Made by a program: the position numbers and the translations under genes
Assembly (NCBI GenBank): GCA_963377175.1
Contig: CAUJNA010000446.1
Span: 1,721,435-1,785,434 of the forward strand
Origin: Effrenium voratum
Lineage: Eukaryota > Sar > Dinophyceae > Suessiales > Symbiodiniaceae
Length of the DNA: 64,000 nt
Reading direction: 5' to 3'
Shown here: one piece after another, positions 1 to 11,895 of the stretch
Layout of the letters: each line of letters opens with the position of its first letter
How positions within the stretch are numbered: position 1 is the stretch's first letter
Notes under the pieces: model-generated
The model's database searches: none
Told to the model about the DNA's origin: nothing
Seen by the model: the letters and a program-made list of their open reading frames with translations, nothing else

Positions 1-90
1 CTATATCAGCCACAATGCTTCCGCAAACCTTCCGCGAACAAATCCCTTCCGCGAGCCTTCCGCATGCTTCCGCGCGTGTGGCGCGGCGCG
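1..90. repeat. CTTCCGCG-type short repeats
   Basis: Five or more units of (G)CTTCCGC(G/A) in 90 bp, similar in style to the GCTTCGCG cluster at 5.2-5.9 kb. Confidence 0.6.
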
Positions 91-254
91 CATTTCAATA
101 ATAATGTCCCTCTCCCCACTAAATTAGCTTGCGGCTTAAAAAAACTCTTAAATGGGTGCCAACAAATGTGTGTTCCTTTCAGATGCTGCGCACATTGTCC
201 TTTGCTGCCGGCCCTTTAAAGTGGAACCCATTGTCCCACCGATCCTCTGCCGGG

Positions 255-405
255 CCGCTCGTCCCATCTTCCGCCTCCCCGCTCGACCGCGCCAGCACCA
301 GGACGCCGTGGTCGAAGTCTTCGGCCGCGCGGCCGAGCTCCGGCGCCAAGGTGCCGTTGGAATCGTCGGTGTCCAGCACCAGCTGCAGATGACAGCCCCG
401 CTCAC
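255..405 (-). CDS. Exon candidate, hypothetical protein
   Basis: GC-rich segment with strong third-position G/C bias reading ERGCHLQLVLDTDDSNG and ELGRAAEDFDHGVLVLARSS. The acceptor CTTCACTCAG/GTGAG sets the 5' edge at 405. The 3' edge is not clear (no GT; a GA or GC donor would be needed, as dinoflagellates sometimes use). Acidic, no domain recognised. It may belong to the same minus-strand gene as the candidates at 1280, 2358 and 4421; phases were not fully resolved. Confidence 0.35.
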
Positions 406-424
406 CTGAGTGAAGAGGCGACCA

Positions 425-527
425 CCATTGCCAGTATAGAGGTTAGAACAATTTTTTTCTGTAGTCTATATTAGTAGGGGAACCCTCCCCAAAAAAAGGG
501 TAAAAGGGAACTGCTGGGGGACCTAGT
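425..527 (-). mobile_element. MITE family 3, copy 1
   Basis: Shares GAGGTTAGAA, TGTAGTCTATATTAGTA, GGGAACCCTCCCCAAAAAAA and CTGGGGGACCTAG with copies at 10071 and 11761. The TIR at the left end is weak here. It lies about 20 bp upstream (on the minus strand) of the exon candidate at 255-405. Confidence 0.6.
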
Positions 528-696
528 CTCATTGATCCGCAGGGTTGTGTATGCACTGCGCTTGATTCGCTACTGACAGATCGAGGTCCTACCTGCAGCA
601 AACGTTGTAGGTGATGACGAAATCCTATCTTTTAGTCCAACTCCTGATCGTCGTAACCCAATGAAGCTAGCTGTCATTAATTGTTCAAATTCATGT

Positions 697-812
697 CGCT
701 ATGGGTCAAAACCCCGTACCCCCCAGTGAACATCCCAATCCCCACCAAAATAGACTAAAATGGGTGGTGCACCTACCCCAAAATGAGATCCCATTGGTGT
801 TGACCCACGGCC
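697..812 (+). mobile_element. MITE family 1, copy A
   Basis: Inverted ends GCTATGGGTCAA and TTGACCCACGGCC, with an internal GTACCCCCCAGTGAACATCCC and GGGTGGTGCACC shared with copies at 2220 and 14942. Flanked by ATGT on both sides (693-696, 813-816), a likely 4-bp target duplication. No coding capacity. Confidence 0.7.
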
Positions 813-1174
813 ATGTCTGGTTATTAGCGACCATGAACACAGGGTACGATGATGTCAGGAGGTATCATGAACTATTCACAGGAGCTTCAGGGTCCAAGGA
901 AACCCGGCCGGGGAACTCCCCCCACCCCACCCTCCAGCCCACAACTCAACTGCCTGAGCAACTTCTTCGTTTTTGGGGGCCACCTTTCTCAATCATGGCT
1001 CCATATATGTCCCCACACATTATCGTGAAATGAAGGCCCTTGTCAGACAAATCGTGGTCGAGTCCAGTAGGCAAAAGTCACGTGACTGCTGGTCCCCTAC
1101 AGACAACCGTCCCAAAAGAGCCCTGGAAGGGTTCATGGCCTGGGAGGAAATGTCCGGTTTGCGGAGTCCCCAAG

Positions 1175-1280
1175 GCTCCATTTGCTGAAGCCCCTGGAAA
1201 AAACAAACATGTGCAATAGTGATACATTCCTTAAAAAGAAAAGGGCGGGAAATACAAGATGTTCAGTTCAGCTGATGGAA
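1175..1280 (+). mobile_element. MITE family 4, copy 1
   Basis: Left end CTCCATTTGCTGAAG, right end with TCAGCTGATGGAAG (partly inverted); interior AATAGTGATACATTCCTT shared with copies at 19473 and 22371. Confidence 0.5.
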
Positions 1281-1487
1281 GTGCTACTAGGACCCCGGCG
1301 CAGTTCCTTGAACAGCTCCGGAGCAATCTGCAGAGCCCAGGCCGTGTTGGGTACCTTAAACAAGCTCCGCAGGTTCTCGTCCAATGGCCCGTGCAGCACC
1401 ACCGCGACCCCGGGGTCCGTGTTCTCTCCTCGAAAGACAAACACAGGCGCCCAACTCAAAGTCGCATCCCCTGCTGCTTTCCCTTCA
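1280..1487 (-). CDS. Exon candidate, hypothetical protein
   Basis: Reads AAGDATLSWAPVFVFRGENT, PGVAVVLHGPLDENLRSLFK and then TAWALQIAPELFKELRRG, with coding-like third-position bias. Possible acceptor GAAAGCAGCAG near 1480; possible donor TTTAAG/GTACCC near 1362, although the frame stays protein-like beyond it to a stop at about 1268. No family recognised. Confidence 0.3.
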
Positions 1488-2219
1488 AAAACCAATTGAA
1501 AGGGGTCCACATTTTTTCAGAAACGCCTCAAGATGGGCGTGGCTCAAACTTAAACAGCTGAGGCTACGCAGGTTTCAGCAAATGGTGTGCGTAGCTTTGC
1601 GTTTTTGGAGGCAATGGCTGGCGAGCTGCGATTGGTCGCCGCCAGCGCTGCTGCCACACTCCTTTGCCCAGGGCCACTCAAGGACACCCAGGGCCACTGT
1701 TGGTTTCAGCTGCTGAGTTGACTGTTTTTTCACTATATTGATCCCGACACCTGCAATCAGAAGAAAGGTTTGGAAGAAAAAAACGGGGGAAAAAACAAAC
1801 ACGTAAGTGCTCAACATCTTCCCAGAAGGAAACACACAAGGGTTCCATGGGCCTTCTAGTTGGTGTTTGCAACCAGAAACATGCAATGATTGACACCCTC
1901 CAGTTGTTGATGTCAAAACCTTTTCCTCCCAAAGCGGCGCCAACTCCACAGATTCAAAACCCCAACAGGAATGAGGCCAGATCTCCAGCAGCCATGGGGA
2001 AACAAGAACACCTGTTTGTTGGTGGATGTCAAACCACCCCCCCCCCTCCCAGCAAAAAGGAAGGTATGTTTTTTGGGGAACTCTCCATTTGGTTGGCTCA
2101 AAACCCGAACCCACCCGCTTGTTCGGCGGAACCGTTGGTTTCTTCGTCGGGGGTAATTGCCGATCCCCCCGCCCCCCGCAATTCCCCCGCAAGGGACGCC
2201 GCAAGGACGTCAATCACAT

Positions 2220-2338
2220 GGCCATGGGTCAAAGTCGCGTACCCCCAGTGACCATCCCAATCCCCACTAAAATGGGTTCTAAAATGGGTGGTGCACCAAT
2301 CCCTCAAAATGGGATCCCGTTGGTTTTGACCCACAGCC
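2220..2338 (+). mobile_element. MITE family 1, copy B
   Basis: 119 bp with ends GGCCATGGGTCAAA and TTTGACCCACAGCC (inverted, two mismatches). The interior closely matches copy A (CATCCCAATCCCCACTAAAA, GGGTGGTGCACC). It starts about 20 bp beyond the donor of the exon candidate at 2358-2450. Confidence 0.75.
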
Positions 2339-2357
2339 ATTTTGCCAATGAACCGAC

Positions 2358-2450
2358 CAGTTGCAGCGGGGGCGCTTGCCCGCCCCCTCCTCCGCCACTA
2401 GCTTCCAGGCGCCCACAAGCTGCCCGCTCTTCAGAACTTCCGTCAGCAGC
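2358..2450 (-). CDS. Exon candidate, hypothetical protein
   Basis: 93 nt between acceptor TCGTTGCAAG/G and donor CAACTG/GTCGG, reading LLTEVLKSGQLVGAWKLVAE and EEGAGKRPRCNW. Strong third-position G/C. No family recognised. Confidence 0.4.
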
Positions 2451-3220
2451 CTTGCAACGAAAGGTCCCGAGAAGAAAAGTCTAGACAATGTCTTGGTTGA
2501 CGTTGGAAGGGGAGCCAAAAAAACAATTTTAGCAGTTAAGTGGGGATTCTCACTAAACCGCAATAAGCAAACATGTAAAATGTTTTTCAACAACAATCAT
2601 GAATATGCGGATGAAGGGATGAGAAGTAAACTCCAGACATGCAACATCTTCGAGTTGAGTGGAGGTGTGATCTTTCAGCATACCCTATTTCGGGTTGGTC
2701 TGTTTCGGGAAACCAAGAGGAAAACTCGGCATTTGTATTGTCCTATTTAGACAGATGTGCGCTGCCATTTGGAGACCAAGCCCACGACTTGTTGCATGCC
2801 ACCTAAGCGGTTCACAGGTGGGCATCTAAAACAACAACCCCAGGTCTTTGGGGAAGACGAAAAAAGGACCTCATCCTTCTGAGCTGAGCGCCCAAATCTG
2901 ACTTTTACTTCATTGCGCAGGCGATGTATTCGGGCAGGGTAGCGCAGGGCAGGTATGGTAGGCCTTACTCTAAGCCTTTCTCAACCAGGTAGTAGAAATC
3001 CTTCTGACGTGGCCAACGGAAATCAATGTTGGGCGCCAAAAAAGGAACGCCGAGTTGGGCAAAGTTGGGTAAAGTTGGAATCATTGCACCGGAAAGTTGG
3101 TAAACTGATTGAACCGAAATGGGATGAAATGAGGGAGGGGACTGTGCCATCCACGTTCAAACCGTGTCCACTCTAAAAGAATCGATACTCAAAGTCAGTA
3201 AGTCGCTTCGCATCCGCTCA

Positions 3221-3382
3221 ACTTCCATTTGGATTAGACCCCTGGGAAAAAAGAAAGAAACATAAAAACATATTTCTCAAAAGAAAAACGAAACAAAAAC
3301 AAAAACAACAAGTAGTGACAGATTTCCTTTAAAGCCAACCGGGGAAAATGAACAAAATATGACAATTTCAGCACATGGAAGT
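3221..3382 (+). mobile_element. MITE family 4, copy 2
   Basis: Inverted ends ACTTCCATTTGGATTAG and CACATGGAAGTCA; interior AGTAGTGACAGATTTCCTTT and GCCAACCGGGGAAAA as in the other copies. An A-rich stretch (AAACAAAAAC repeats) enlarges this copy. Confidence 0.5.
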
Positions 3383-4420
3383 CAAGAGGCCGCTCCAAAG
3401 CGCTGCCGCAGACCACAAATTCGGGCACCTCCACTTCCCGTCCTCCCACCAGGGCGGCCTGGCCTCAGGGATGCCAATTGTCGTTGGTTTCCTTCCGTTG
3501 GGTGAAACCCTGGCAAATGGAAGCATAGACTAAGATCTGCGGCCCCCTAGTTTAATATTGACCACCCGCTTTGGACTATTCTCGGTCCCCGAGCTTGGGG
3601 CGTTTCGGTCCTTCTTGTGATTTGTGTTGTGTGGATGTCGTGGCTTCTGACAAGCACATTGTCTCCAGCAAAAAATAGAAAAGGCAACCATCAAGTTGAT
3701 AAGCAGCTATGGGGTTCTTAGGGGACGCAGTTCGGTCCAGTATCCCCCACACCACTTCCGACAAAGACTCACTGGGATACGAACCATGTAGGGACCAAAG
3801 GGCGTAGACCCCGCTTTCATGAGTAGCCGAGCCAAGCACCTTCATGGGTGAGCTCTCTTTATCCCCAGAGCTCGCTATAACTTGCCAGCAACCACTAGCC
3901 ACCCGAGTGTGTGTGGCGGGGTGTGTGTTCAAGGTTCCCTGTTTTAAAAGGTTGATTTAAGGGACACCACTAGGAAAACACCTATTTTGCGAGTCCTCAA
4001 ATTTGGATGTTACGCATGTCAGGTGTTTTTGCACCAATTCCTCACAAACAAGGGTGAAAACACCCATTTCTCCCCAAGACGTTCTTTTCTTTTTCAGCTT
4101 CCCACCAATTTGGTGGTTTGGATTGGTGCCTTGGATTGGTGGTTTGGTGCTTCAGGAATGGTTTTCCCATTCACCCTCTACAAAAGCCAGGGGTTCAAGT
4201 CCGAATCCAAACCACCAATATCCAAGCTACCAACTAAGTCCCCTGCCTCAGGTAATCCTCTCAATTGGTGGTGTGGATTTGTGGTTTGGAAATTAGAACC
4301 CCGGTTCCTGTTGACACCTAAGCGGGAAAGGTACCCCATAGCGTCCAAGCCGCCAAACCACACCACCAATTAGAGGGAAGCAAAGCTTTGGGCCCCCCAT
4401 TCCAAAAACATCACACCCAC

Positions 4421-4510
4421 CGCGCCAGCCACGAGCTCCTCTGCTAGCGCTCGCACGTGGGACTTCCTTTCCGACGAGTCCAAAGTCCGAAGCTCACGCA
4501 GCTCGGTCTT
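4421..4510 (-). CDS. Exon candidate, helical hypothetical protein
   Basis: Exactly 90 nt (30 codons) between acceptor GTCGCCTTTCAG/AAG and donor GGCGCG/GTGGGT. Reads KTELRELRTLDSSERKSHVR and then ALAEELVAGA, a helical, charged segment. A further coding-like patch (SVEKSGSRSAQ) lies upstream at about 4795-4840 but its edges are unclear. Confidence 0.5.
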
Positions 4511-5224
4511 CTGAAAGGCGACACGCAAGAGCGCGTAGCCTTGTCGAGGAGTGCCATTCTGTTGGGGGGGTGGAGGTATTGTTGGGGGGAGTCGCGTTAC
4601 GGGGAGGGGGGGTTGAGGTGGTGCCTTGAACCTCCTCTGTTGATGGGGTTTCGGAGGTGGAAATGTGTAGGAACGAGACTTGGAGCAGGGCTTGGAGTGC
4701 TGAAATAGGGTTGATGCTGGGTAGAAGCTTGGCTTGTAAATTTAAAGGATCACCAAAGCAATCCAATACCAATGTGCTTGTGGTTTGCGCTGAGCGGCTT
4801 CCAGACTTCTCCACGCTCTGCAGCAACGCAGCGCCCAAAAGCTCCGACGGCGCGGGTCTCCGCGCGAACGTCCGGAGTGGGAGTGCAAGTGACAGTACCT
4901 AGGATTCGGTTTCTGCAAAGTTTACTATGATTCCAGAAGCTGAAGTAAGGGATCCTCAGGTCAAGGGCCTTTATGGCTTGAGCTCGTTTTACCCGCAGGT
5001 GAGCTCGCCATAAACTATGCAGCAATCACTAGGATAGTCTCCGGTTGGGTAACCCGTGTTTCTGGGCAACCCATAAATGGGCTTCCCAAGGGAACCCACC
5101 CGTGTTTCTGGAAGCAACTTAGGTCATAAACAAATTGGGGGCTGGGGTGATTGCCCGTTTGCCATGGTTCTAGCCTAACGCCCAAGTGAGCATTGTTTTT
5201 TTTAGAGGTTCAGGGCTTATACAC

Positions 5225-5860
5225 TGCTGGGGAGGCTACGCGGGGGGCTTCGCGGGGCCAGAATTTGTGGAAGGGTTGGCTTCGCGAGGCTTCGCGGCAA
5301 GACTGTGGCTTCGCGGAGTGGCTTCGCCGGGCTTCGCGGATGTTTGTTCCACAAACATCTCTCACATTTGCGCCCCCATGTTGTTGAATCAAGTTGAGTC
5401 CATGCGAAAGGGTTCGATGAAAGGCGGCAAGAGAGGCATTGAGCTTCAGGACTAGGGGACATGGCTGGGCCTCAAAGGGGCGGAGCATGGCAGTTGGACC
5501 GCGGTGGCTTCGCGGAGGCTTTGCGGGGGCTTCGCGGGGGCTTTGCAGAGGCTTTGCGAAAACGTTCCATCGTTTCTAGCAAAACCGAGTCTGAAACGCA
5601 CAGTGCTCTTCCGGTCGTCTTCCCGCAATCTTCCTGTAATCTTGTCGTAGCCTGCTGACTCTAAGCATCAACCTTTGGAATACTACTGCCATGAAAGCGC
5701 ACAACACACTTGCCATGAAAGCACGCAGTACGCTCAAACGACGAAGTGGCTTCGCGAAGTGGCTTCGCCTGTGTCAAGGTTACCGGGCTACGCGAAGTGG
5801 CTTCGCGGGGCTTCGCGGTACACAATGTATCGCACAAGTGCCTTCGCGGAGCTTTTTGGA
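5225..5860. repeat. Cluster of GCTTCGCG units
   Basis: About 20 copies of GGCTTCGCGG and variants (GGCTTTGCGG, GGCTACGCGA) in three bunches (5229-5340, 5508-5562, 5748-5850). Because GCTTCGCG and CGCGAAGC are complementary and both occur, parts can fold into hairpins. Related CTTCCGCG units lie at 1-90. Confidence 0.8.
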
Positions 5861-6864
5861 GTTCCCCACGAAGCTAAAATCCATCATCTGAGAAAAAAAC
5901 GCTGCTCAAGTGAACTGGTCTTTTTTTAGGGCATTCCCCCCAACTCAAACGTCGTGGTTTCCTGTTGGTTTCCTTTTAACCGCCCAAACCACGGGCACCC
6001 TCAGAAGAAAACAGACCCAAGTTGGTTTCCGTGAAATTTCGGACGTGGCACTGAGGGTCCGAGGACACACAGAAAAAAAGCCGCGGAGAGGCCGCGGCCA
6101 CGCATGCCGGCTGGGGCATCAGATGTCTTGAGCCGGACAGCCTCTTGAAAGTCTGGTGTTTGTTTGTTTGTTTGTTGTTTTTTTTTGGGGGGGGGTTGGG
6201 AGGGGGGGTGGCGGGAAGGGGGGTGGGAGGGGGGGGTGGCGGGAAGGGGCTGAAACACAACTACCAACAACAAGACCGAAAAAGTGCGCTTTTGTCAATA
6301 GCCGCTGGGCGACTGGTGTGTTTGCTGAGGGTACGTCTTTTTGGGTTGGTTAAAAGGGGTCTTAGTAGGAAACTGCCCATCTCCTTTTGCGGCAGCCCCC
6401 AAAGGAGATTCGTCTGGTGGCGATCTGGAGAATGCCTGGACAAGCCCAGGCACCAAGTGTTTTTCACAAAAACCAAGTGGAGGCTCCCAGTGCATATATC
6501 CCATTTCTCCCCCACCATCTTATAGAGACCCAGACCCTTCAGTGGATTTGCATGACAAACCCCTGGCGTTGTTTCTGCTGCTAGTTGCTTTTCAAAGAGA
6601 TTCCGGTCAAAACGCTAGTTGAAACAACAAAACTACGCATCTCCTTCTGGATCCATTCACCGGCTGTGTTTGCCTCGGTTTGAAACTCAGCGGCTCCATC
6701 CTCTCAGCTGATCTCACTGATCTGACCAACTTACAACGAGTCGACCGATTTGGTCAGATCCGATTCAGTCCTCCAGCTTCTTCACCCGCGGAACCAGCTG
6801 GGCCTCGACTCGGCTCGGCTCTCCGCTCCAAGAAGTTCGCGCCCAAAACAAGCTCTCCCTTAAA

Positions 6865-6989
6865 CAGGGATCCTTACAAAGGATCCACCTGAACATTGCA
6901 ACTTGCAAATGGAGGTTTCCCTTTATTTTGGTGGAAAAAGCAACATGTTTCAAATTGGTTGCAAAATGGAGATCTTTTAAGGAGCCCTG
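6865..6989 (+). mobile_element. MITE family 2, copy 1
   Basis: Ends CAGGGATCCTTA and TAAGGAGCCCTG (12-bp inverted repeat, one mismatch), with a perfect 5-bp duplication TTAAA at 6860-6864 and 6990-6994. The body (GGTGGAAAAAGCAACATGTT) is shared with the copy at 16677. Confidence 0.85.
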
Positions 6990-7281
6990 TTAAAGTGTGT
7001 GTGTGTGTGCGCGCGGATTGAAGTGGTGACTTCTGGACATGTGAAGCGACCAATCGCCAGCTATCCCCAGCTATCCCCAGCTCCGTCCTGCCAAGGCCCA
7101 AGGCCGACATCGGGTGAAAAGGTTCCTTGGGCCTGCCTACGAAACACGCAATGAAGCATTCTGAAGCATATTTACCGTACCCTGAAAACACAAACACACA
7201 CAAGAACCTCAATATATGGGCTACACAAAAAGTATCAAGCCCCCTCGTTATCGGGAAAGGATGGAGGACGTGGAGGGACAC

Positions 7282-7347
7282 GAGGAGGAGGAGGAGGAGG
7301 AGGAGGAGGAGGAGGAGGAGGAGGAGGAGGAGGAGGAGGGAGGAGGT
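7282..7347 (+). repeat. (GAG)n microsatellite
   Basis: About 20 uninterrupted GAG triplets. An open frame runs through it but the flanks are not coding-like. Confidence 0.9.
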
Positions 7348-9319
7348 TCAATCGGAGCGAAGTTCAGGGAAAGAGCGAGATAATTTACGGACAATTTCTG
7401 CGTCCATTGAAGTGACATTCTCGAACTTACGCATTAACTTGCTGGTGCTCAGTAGGGAATGACCCAGGGTTTTGGGAATGAACCTAGGGATTCCCTTGAA
7501 GGAAAACATAGGAGATGCTTTTAGAGTATTTCAATATGTCCCTCATTCCCTGCTTGAAGCAGCAAGTCAAACGGTACCCATGAAAGACCCCTGGGACCCA
7601 ATCTGTTGATGTCGAAGATTTTGAGCTGCCACAAAGACTCGCGCCTTGTTGAGGCTCTGCAGGCTCATCCTGAAGTCCTGCAGAAAAACAAAAAAACCTC
7701 GCCAGCCGGGTGCTTCCTTAGATGCGGCTGTCTGGGCTTAAACAGGTCTCCCTTTTTTTTGTGGAACAGAAGCCAAAGGCCGCCAAAGGCAAGGCCCCAA
7801 TCTAGTCCTCAACCCGAAATTGACTCTCCGCGATTTTGGCCCATGACTGACCCTCCCATTTGGTCAACTCTTAGCCAGACTTCGACCCGCTAGAGTCAGA
7901 AGCAAACGGTCTGGTTATAGGAAAGACTTACGGTATGTGTCTGGCAAGGGCTTTACATGATGGTTCCCCCTGGCACCTACAAAAGGCGGCTTGTCTAGCA
8001 CTGGGTGAAAACCAAGTCTGGCTGTTTGACACGAGTAGCCTCCAAACCGGATACCGTCCTCACAGATCTTGTCGAGCTCACCGGACAGCTTCGCCTGCTG
8101 AACGGACGGCCGGAAGGACGAACTCGCAGCCCACCATAAATGAAACTCGAGACACAGTGTGGCGAACCACTTGCCAACTGGTTCAGGTGTTCGTCCTTCT
8201 GTGGGTGTATGTCTGTGTGCTAGTATAGTATCAAGAAACAAATGTAAATATATCATATATATATATATACATTGCCAGTTGCTCGTAGACAAATACGCAT
8301 GTGGGGTAGATACTTTGGGCCCCAGTACCTTACCATGTTCAAAGTCATCTCCCCCCAAAGTGGTAGGTAGGGCAACGACACAGCCAGTTGTCGACTTTGA
8401 CAGCCGCAGAAACAGTAAAATACAGTCAACACATAATGCGCGACTGTTGTGAAGTTCGAAGCTCACGCCCGTGGACATGTTGATTCTGAGTCTTTAGGGA
8501 CCCGGGACCACTCATGGATCCGACAAGAAAGCCAGAGAAAACCTTAGGCCTCTGCTAAAAGCAACACCTTGAGGCCTTAGAAAAGAGGATCCCGAGAAAC
8601 CAAAAGATGATGCAGCCCGCTTTGGGCCAGACAAGGCAAACTCCCTGACTTGAGGCTTTGCATGGACGAATGCATTTCTGTCATCAAAGCCCAAGGAGCC
8701 TCCACGACGGCCCCCAAACCTGCCCCAGAGCGGCCCCTTGCAAGTTGCAAGGCTTGCAACAAAACAATCGCACGCAACTCACAAAGGCGCCACCCAGTGT
8801 GCCGAAGGGTCTCTGCAACTAAAATAGGGACCCCTTTTTGTTGGACGGTTTTGAAGGGACACCACAAGGAAGCCAACCACCTGGAAGGATCGGTCCCTTT
8901 GAGAAAGAATTTGTGCTGTCCCCGGATTCATCAAGCCCTATCAATAGGGGCGGTGCTCCCCTGCCAAAGTGAGGAACTCCCCCCCCCAAAAACAAAGAGG
9001 CGACGACACCCCCTATTAGAGAAGTCAACCCCTGTTAATCAAGGGATTCTGCTTTGGAGTCCTGAGTCCTCATCAAAAAAATCCAAAGCTCTGTCCCTGT
9101 CCATAAAACCCCCGTGGCTCCCTCGGCGCTTTTGTTTTGTTCCCCTTAAACTTACCCCGTAAAAAACTCCAAGCCCGCCCTGGGGAAGTTCTCATCTTTT
9201 ACAGACAGAAATCGCCCATGTTTTTTTTTTGAAATTGGCCTCATCCAAATTGGTTGACAGAAATCGCCCACATATAGCCCACTGTCACCCGAAAAAAGTT
9301 ACGAGAAAAGTTTCGTGGT

Positions 9320-9400
9320 TTTGAAGAGGTCAGAGCTGCTCGCTCTCGCCTCGATGGAGCCCACGGACGCTTCGGTATTGGCCACCCTCGCTGCCACGTC
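9320..9400 (-). CDS. Exon candidate, coiled-coil-like
   Basis: Acceptor CCGCTGCCAG/GAC at 9400. Reads DVAARVANTEASVGSIEARA and SSSDLF, an alpha-helical heptad-like pattern. The 3' edge is not resolved. It adjoins the GCAAGAAA repeat. May be in one gene with the candidates at 10207, 11896 and 14032. Confidence 0.35.
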
Positions 9401-9477
9401 CTGGCAGCGGGTCCCAGGGAGAAGCCGAGGTGCAGGAGCCCCAAAGGAGGGGAGGGCTGGAAACCTGTTGAACCCTG

Positions 9478-9800
9478 GAAAGAAAGAAAGATCGAAAATG
9501 AATAAAAAAGCAAAAAGCAAGAAAGCAAGAAAACAAGAAAGAAAAGATCGAAAGAAACAAAATAAGCAAGAAAGCAAGAAAGCAAGAAAGCAAGAAAGAA
9601 AGACAGATCGAAAGAAACAAAGTAAGCCAGAAAGCCAGAAAGCAAGAAGCAAGAAAGCAAGAAAGCAAGAAAGAAAGAAAGCAAACATATCGAAAGAAAA
9701 GAGAAAATAGAAAGCCAGAAAGCCAGAAATCAAGAAAACAGGAGAGCAAGAAAGAAAGAAACAAAAGAAAAAAATATCGAAGGTCAGAAAGCAAGAAAGC
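9478..9800 (+). repeat. GCAAGAAA / GAAA low-complexity tract
   Basis: 320 bp of purine-rich imperfect repeats of AAGCAAGAAAG with interspersed GATCGAAAGAAA and CCAGAAAG. Open frames inside are artefacts of the repeat. Confidence 0.9.
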
Positions 9801-10070
9801 ATAAGTTTAAAGTCCAAGAACTCAGGAAGTGAGCAAAGCAAAGCACCTTGCAAATCCGAGATTTGATTTGGGATCTGCTTTTTGGGATCTGACCCCTTTT
9901 GGATTCCTTCCGTTAGTTGGCGGACAGTATCTGTGTTTTTTCAGAAACCGGCAATTTTCCCTCTCTTTCTTGGTTTTCTGGGAATGGGGCGGTTGCCCCT
10001 GGACCCGCAAACTTTTGGATTTCTGCCTCCCGTCAAGCGTACCAACTTCAAAAGAGACCGGCCCATATCA

Positions 10071-10194
10071 ACTAGGTCCTCCAGATTTGAGAGGTTAGAA
10101 TAAGGGTACCAACTTGTTTTTCCGCAGTCTATTGTAGTATGGGAACCCTCCCCCAAAAAAGGGGAGAGAAGGGCACCTGGCTGGGGGACCTAGT
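10071..10194 (-). mobile_element. MITE family 3, copy 2
   Basis: 124 bp with inverted ends ACTAGGTCCTCCAG and CTGGGGGACCTAGT (one mismatch). The body has GAGGTTAGAATAAGGGTACC, CGCAGTCTATTGTAGTA and GGGAACCCTCCCCCAAAAAA. It lies directly beside the exon candidate at 10207-10298. Confidence 0.75.
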
Positions 10195-10206
10195 AAGTAT
10201 GGACAG

Positions 10207-10298
10207 GGTTCCCTCTTGAGGCACTGCAGCCGAGGCTCTGCCATGATCTCCCCCTTAAGGTCTGCCGTCAGCAAGCGCAGCCGGCTGTTCAGCTCAAC
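10207..10298 (-). CDS. Exon candidate, coiled-coil-like
   Basis: Acceptor AATTTGACTCAG/GTTGAG at 10298. Reads VELNSRLRLLTADLKGEIMA and EPRLQCLKR, typical of a coiled coil. The 3' edge is uncertain (no good GT); MITE family 3 copy 2 begins about 13 bp further on. Confidence 0.4.
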
Positions 10299-10540
10299 CT
10301 GAGTCAAATTGATTCAAGCATTTCAACCAGAAGTGTTTTTTTGTTGTTGTTGTTGTTTTCGGGATATCGGGATAGCCTCATGGAAACCTCATGGAACCTC
10401 TTTCGGTTGGGGGAAAACGACACAAACGCCATCCTGTTCTTGAAAAGTCCCGTGATAAGACAAACCATACGGATCCTCGGCCTCCCAAGAGTTCGGTAAA
10501 ATGTGGTCAGATCAATCAAAACACAGTTGCCACAACTTAT

Positions 10541-10814
10541 CGATTCACGTGACAGCGCGTCCATTCACGATTTATTTCACGATTCTTGGCAGTACCAATT
10601 CCTGAAGTGTTTGCGATGTCAAGACCCCTGCTATGGGCATCGCATGTCGCCTGCAACTCCTTGCCGTCCTGATGTTCAGGGCGGGGGTTGCCATTCACTT
10701 GTTTTTACAATTAGGCTTGTCCATTCACGGGACAACTCGTCCATTCGTCACGTTCATTTCACGTTGCCAAACGCCGGAATAATTTCGATGTCGGGAACCC
10801 TGCTTTAGGCATCA
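10541..10814 (+). repeat. Two-copy tandem duplication, period 180 bp
   Basis: 10541-10633 and 10721-10814 are about 70% alike (ATTCACGTGACAGCGCGTCC against ATTCACGGGACAACTCGTCC; both end near CCCTGCT-GGCAT). Unknown nature. Confidence 0.6.
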
Positions 10815-11760
10815 GCAGTTTTCCGAATACACGTGGACCCTCGAAGTATTGGCAAGTCAACGTCCATGGACGCATGCGTGCTTGACAAGTTCAAGCCAGT
10901 TTCTTCACAACAGAAAAACTCCTCCCAATCAAGTAAAAATTGATCAACCTGGAGGGCGAAGTTAAACTATTTGCGGAAGGCCAGGGATATTATGGGTTTT
11001 GTCTCAAACTAGGGGAACCCAACATCCCCAAGACCAACATGGCTCAGGCCAAACTACCAGCACCACATTTGGGTGTATGTGTCAGCGAATCCCCTCGGGA
11101 TGAGTTTAAATGGACACAAACAAGGAAACCCGTTTGGAAGGGACATTGGCGAATTCAAACCTGGGCTCCCCCGCTAAAAGTTTAACTTGTAGTGGGTTAA
11201 ATGGAAACCACCACTAAGCACTAAAAGGCGACAAAGCTAAGGAACCGGACGGCTGGGAGCCAAGAAAACACCCCTTCGCCAAGCCCATGGGAATTCAAGG
11301 CATTCACTGTGGCTGAGCCGAGGCTTCAACGAAACGCCAAGACCTGACTTGTGGAGCCAATCCAACACGTGAGCGACGCAATCCACTGGACATCTGGCCG
11401 AAAACTCCCCAGGTCATGGGTTCAATCGGAACCCTTTCACTAGTTGCTTACCCATAGGTGTCCTCTGGGTAAACTAGATGGATCCATGTTTTTTTTGTTC
11501 TTTTCCGGTAAACTCAGTTGCCCCTTAGGGACCCAGACATAAAGGTGATCATCTTTTGGGACCATTGCTAAAATTGGTTCCAACATGCGAAAACCAAAAG
11601 GTTCGAAGGTTGGTCTTGAACAACTGAGCAAGTGCAAGAAAACCAAAACCAGTGGAACCCATCTATTTCTGACTAACCGCTACAAAAACGGACACCTATG
11701 AACCCAGCTATTGCCCAAACTCACCCATCCAAAGGACACGGAACCCACCTATTGCCCGAA

Positions 11761-11865
11761 CTCACTCCTCCAGTAGAGCGTTTAGAATAAGGGTCCCCTT
11801 TTTTGTCTGTAGTCTATTTTAGTGGGTTGAAACCTCCCAAAAAAAGAAACGGTTGGGGGATCTAG
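11761..11865 (-). mobile_element. MITE family 3, copy 3
   Basis: Shares TTTAGAATAAGGGT, TGTAGTCTATTTTAGT, AACCTCCCAAAAAAA and GGGGGATCTAG with the other two copies. Ends about 30 bp from the exon candidate at 11896-11956. Confidence 0.65.
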
Positions 11866-11895
11866 CCTCTGTTTTCAGACTTTCCCAATGCCCAC

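Noticed and set aside
1575..2213. 212-codon minus-strand frame
   Set aside because: No coding-like third-position bias and it runs through non-coding repeats; no motif seen.
9241..9853. Long open frames in both strands across 9.2-9.9 kb
   Set aside because: They follow the GAAA/GCAAGAAA low-complexity repeat and have no protein-like composition.
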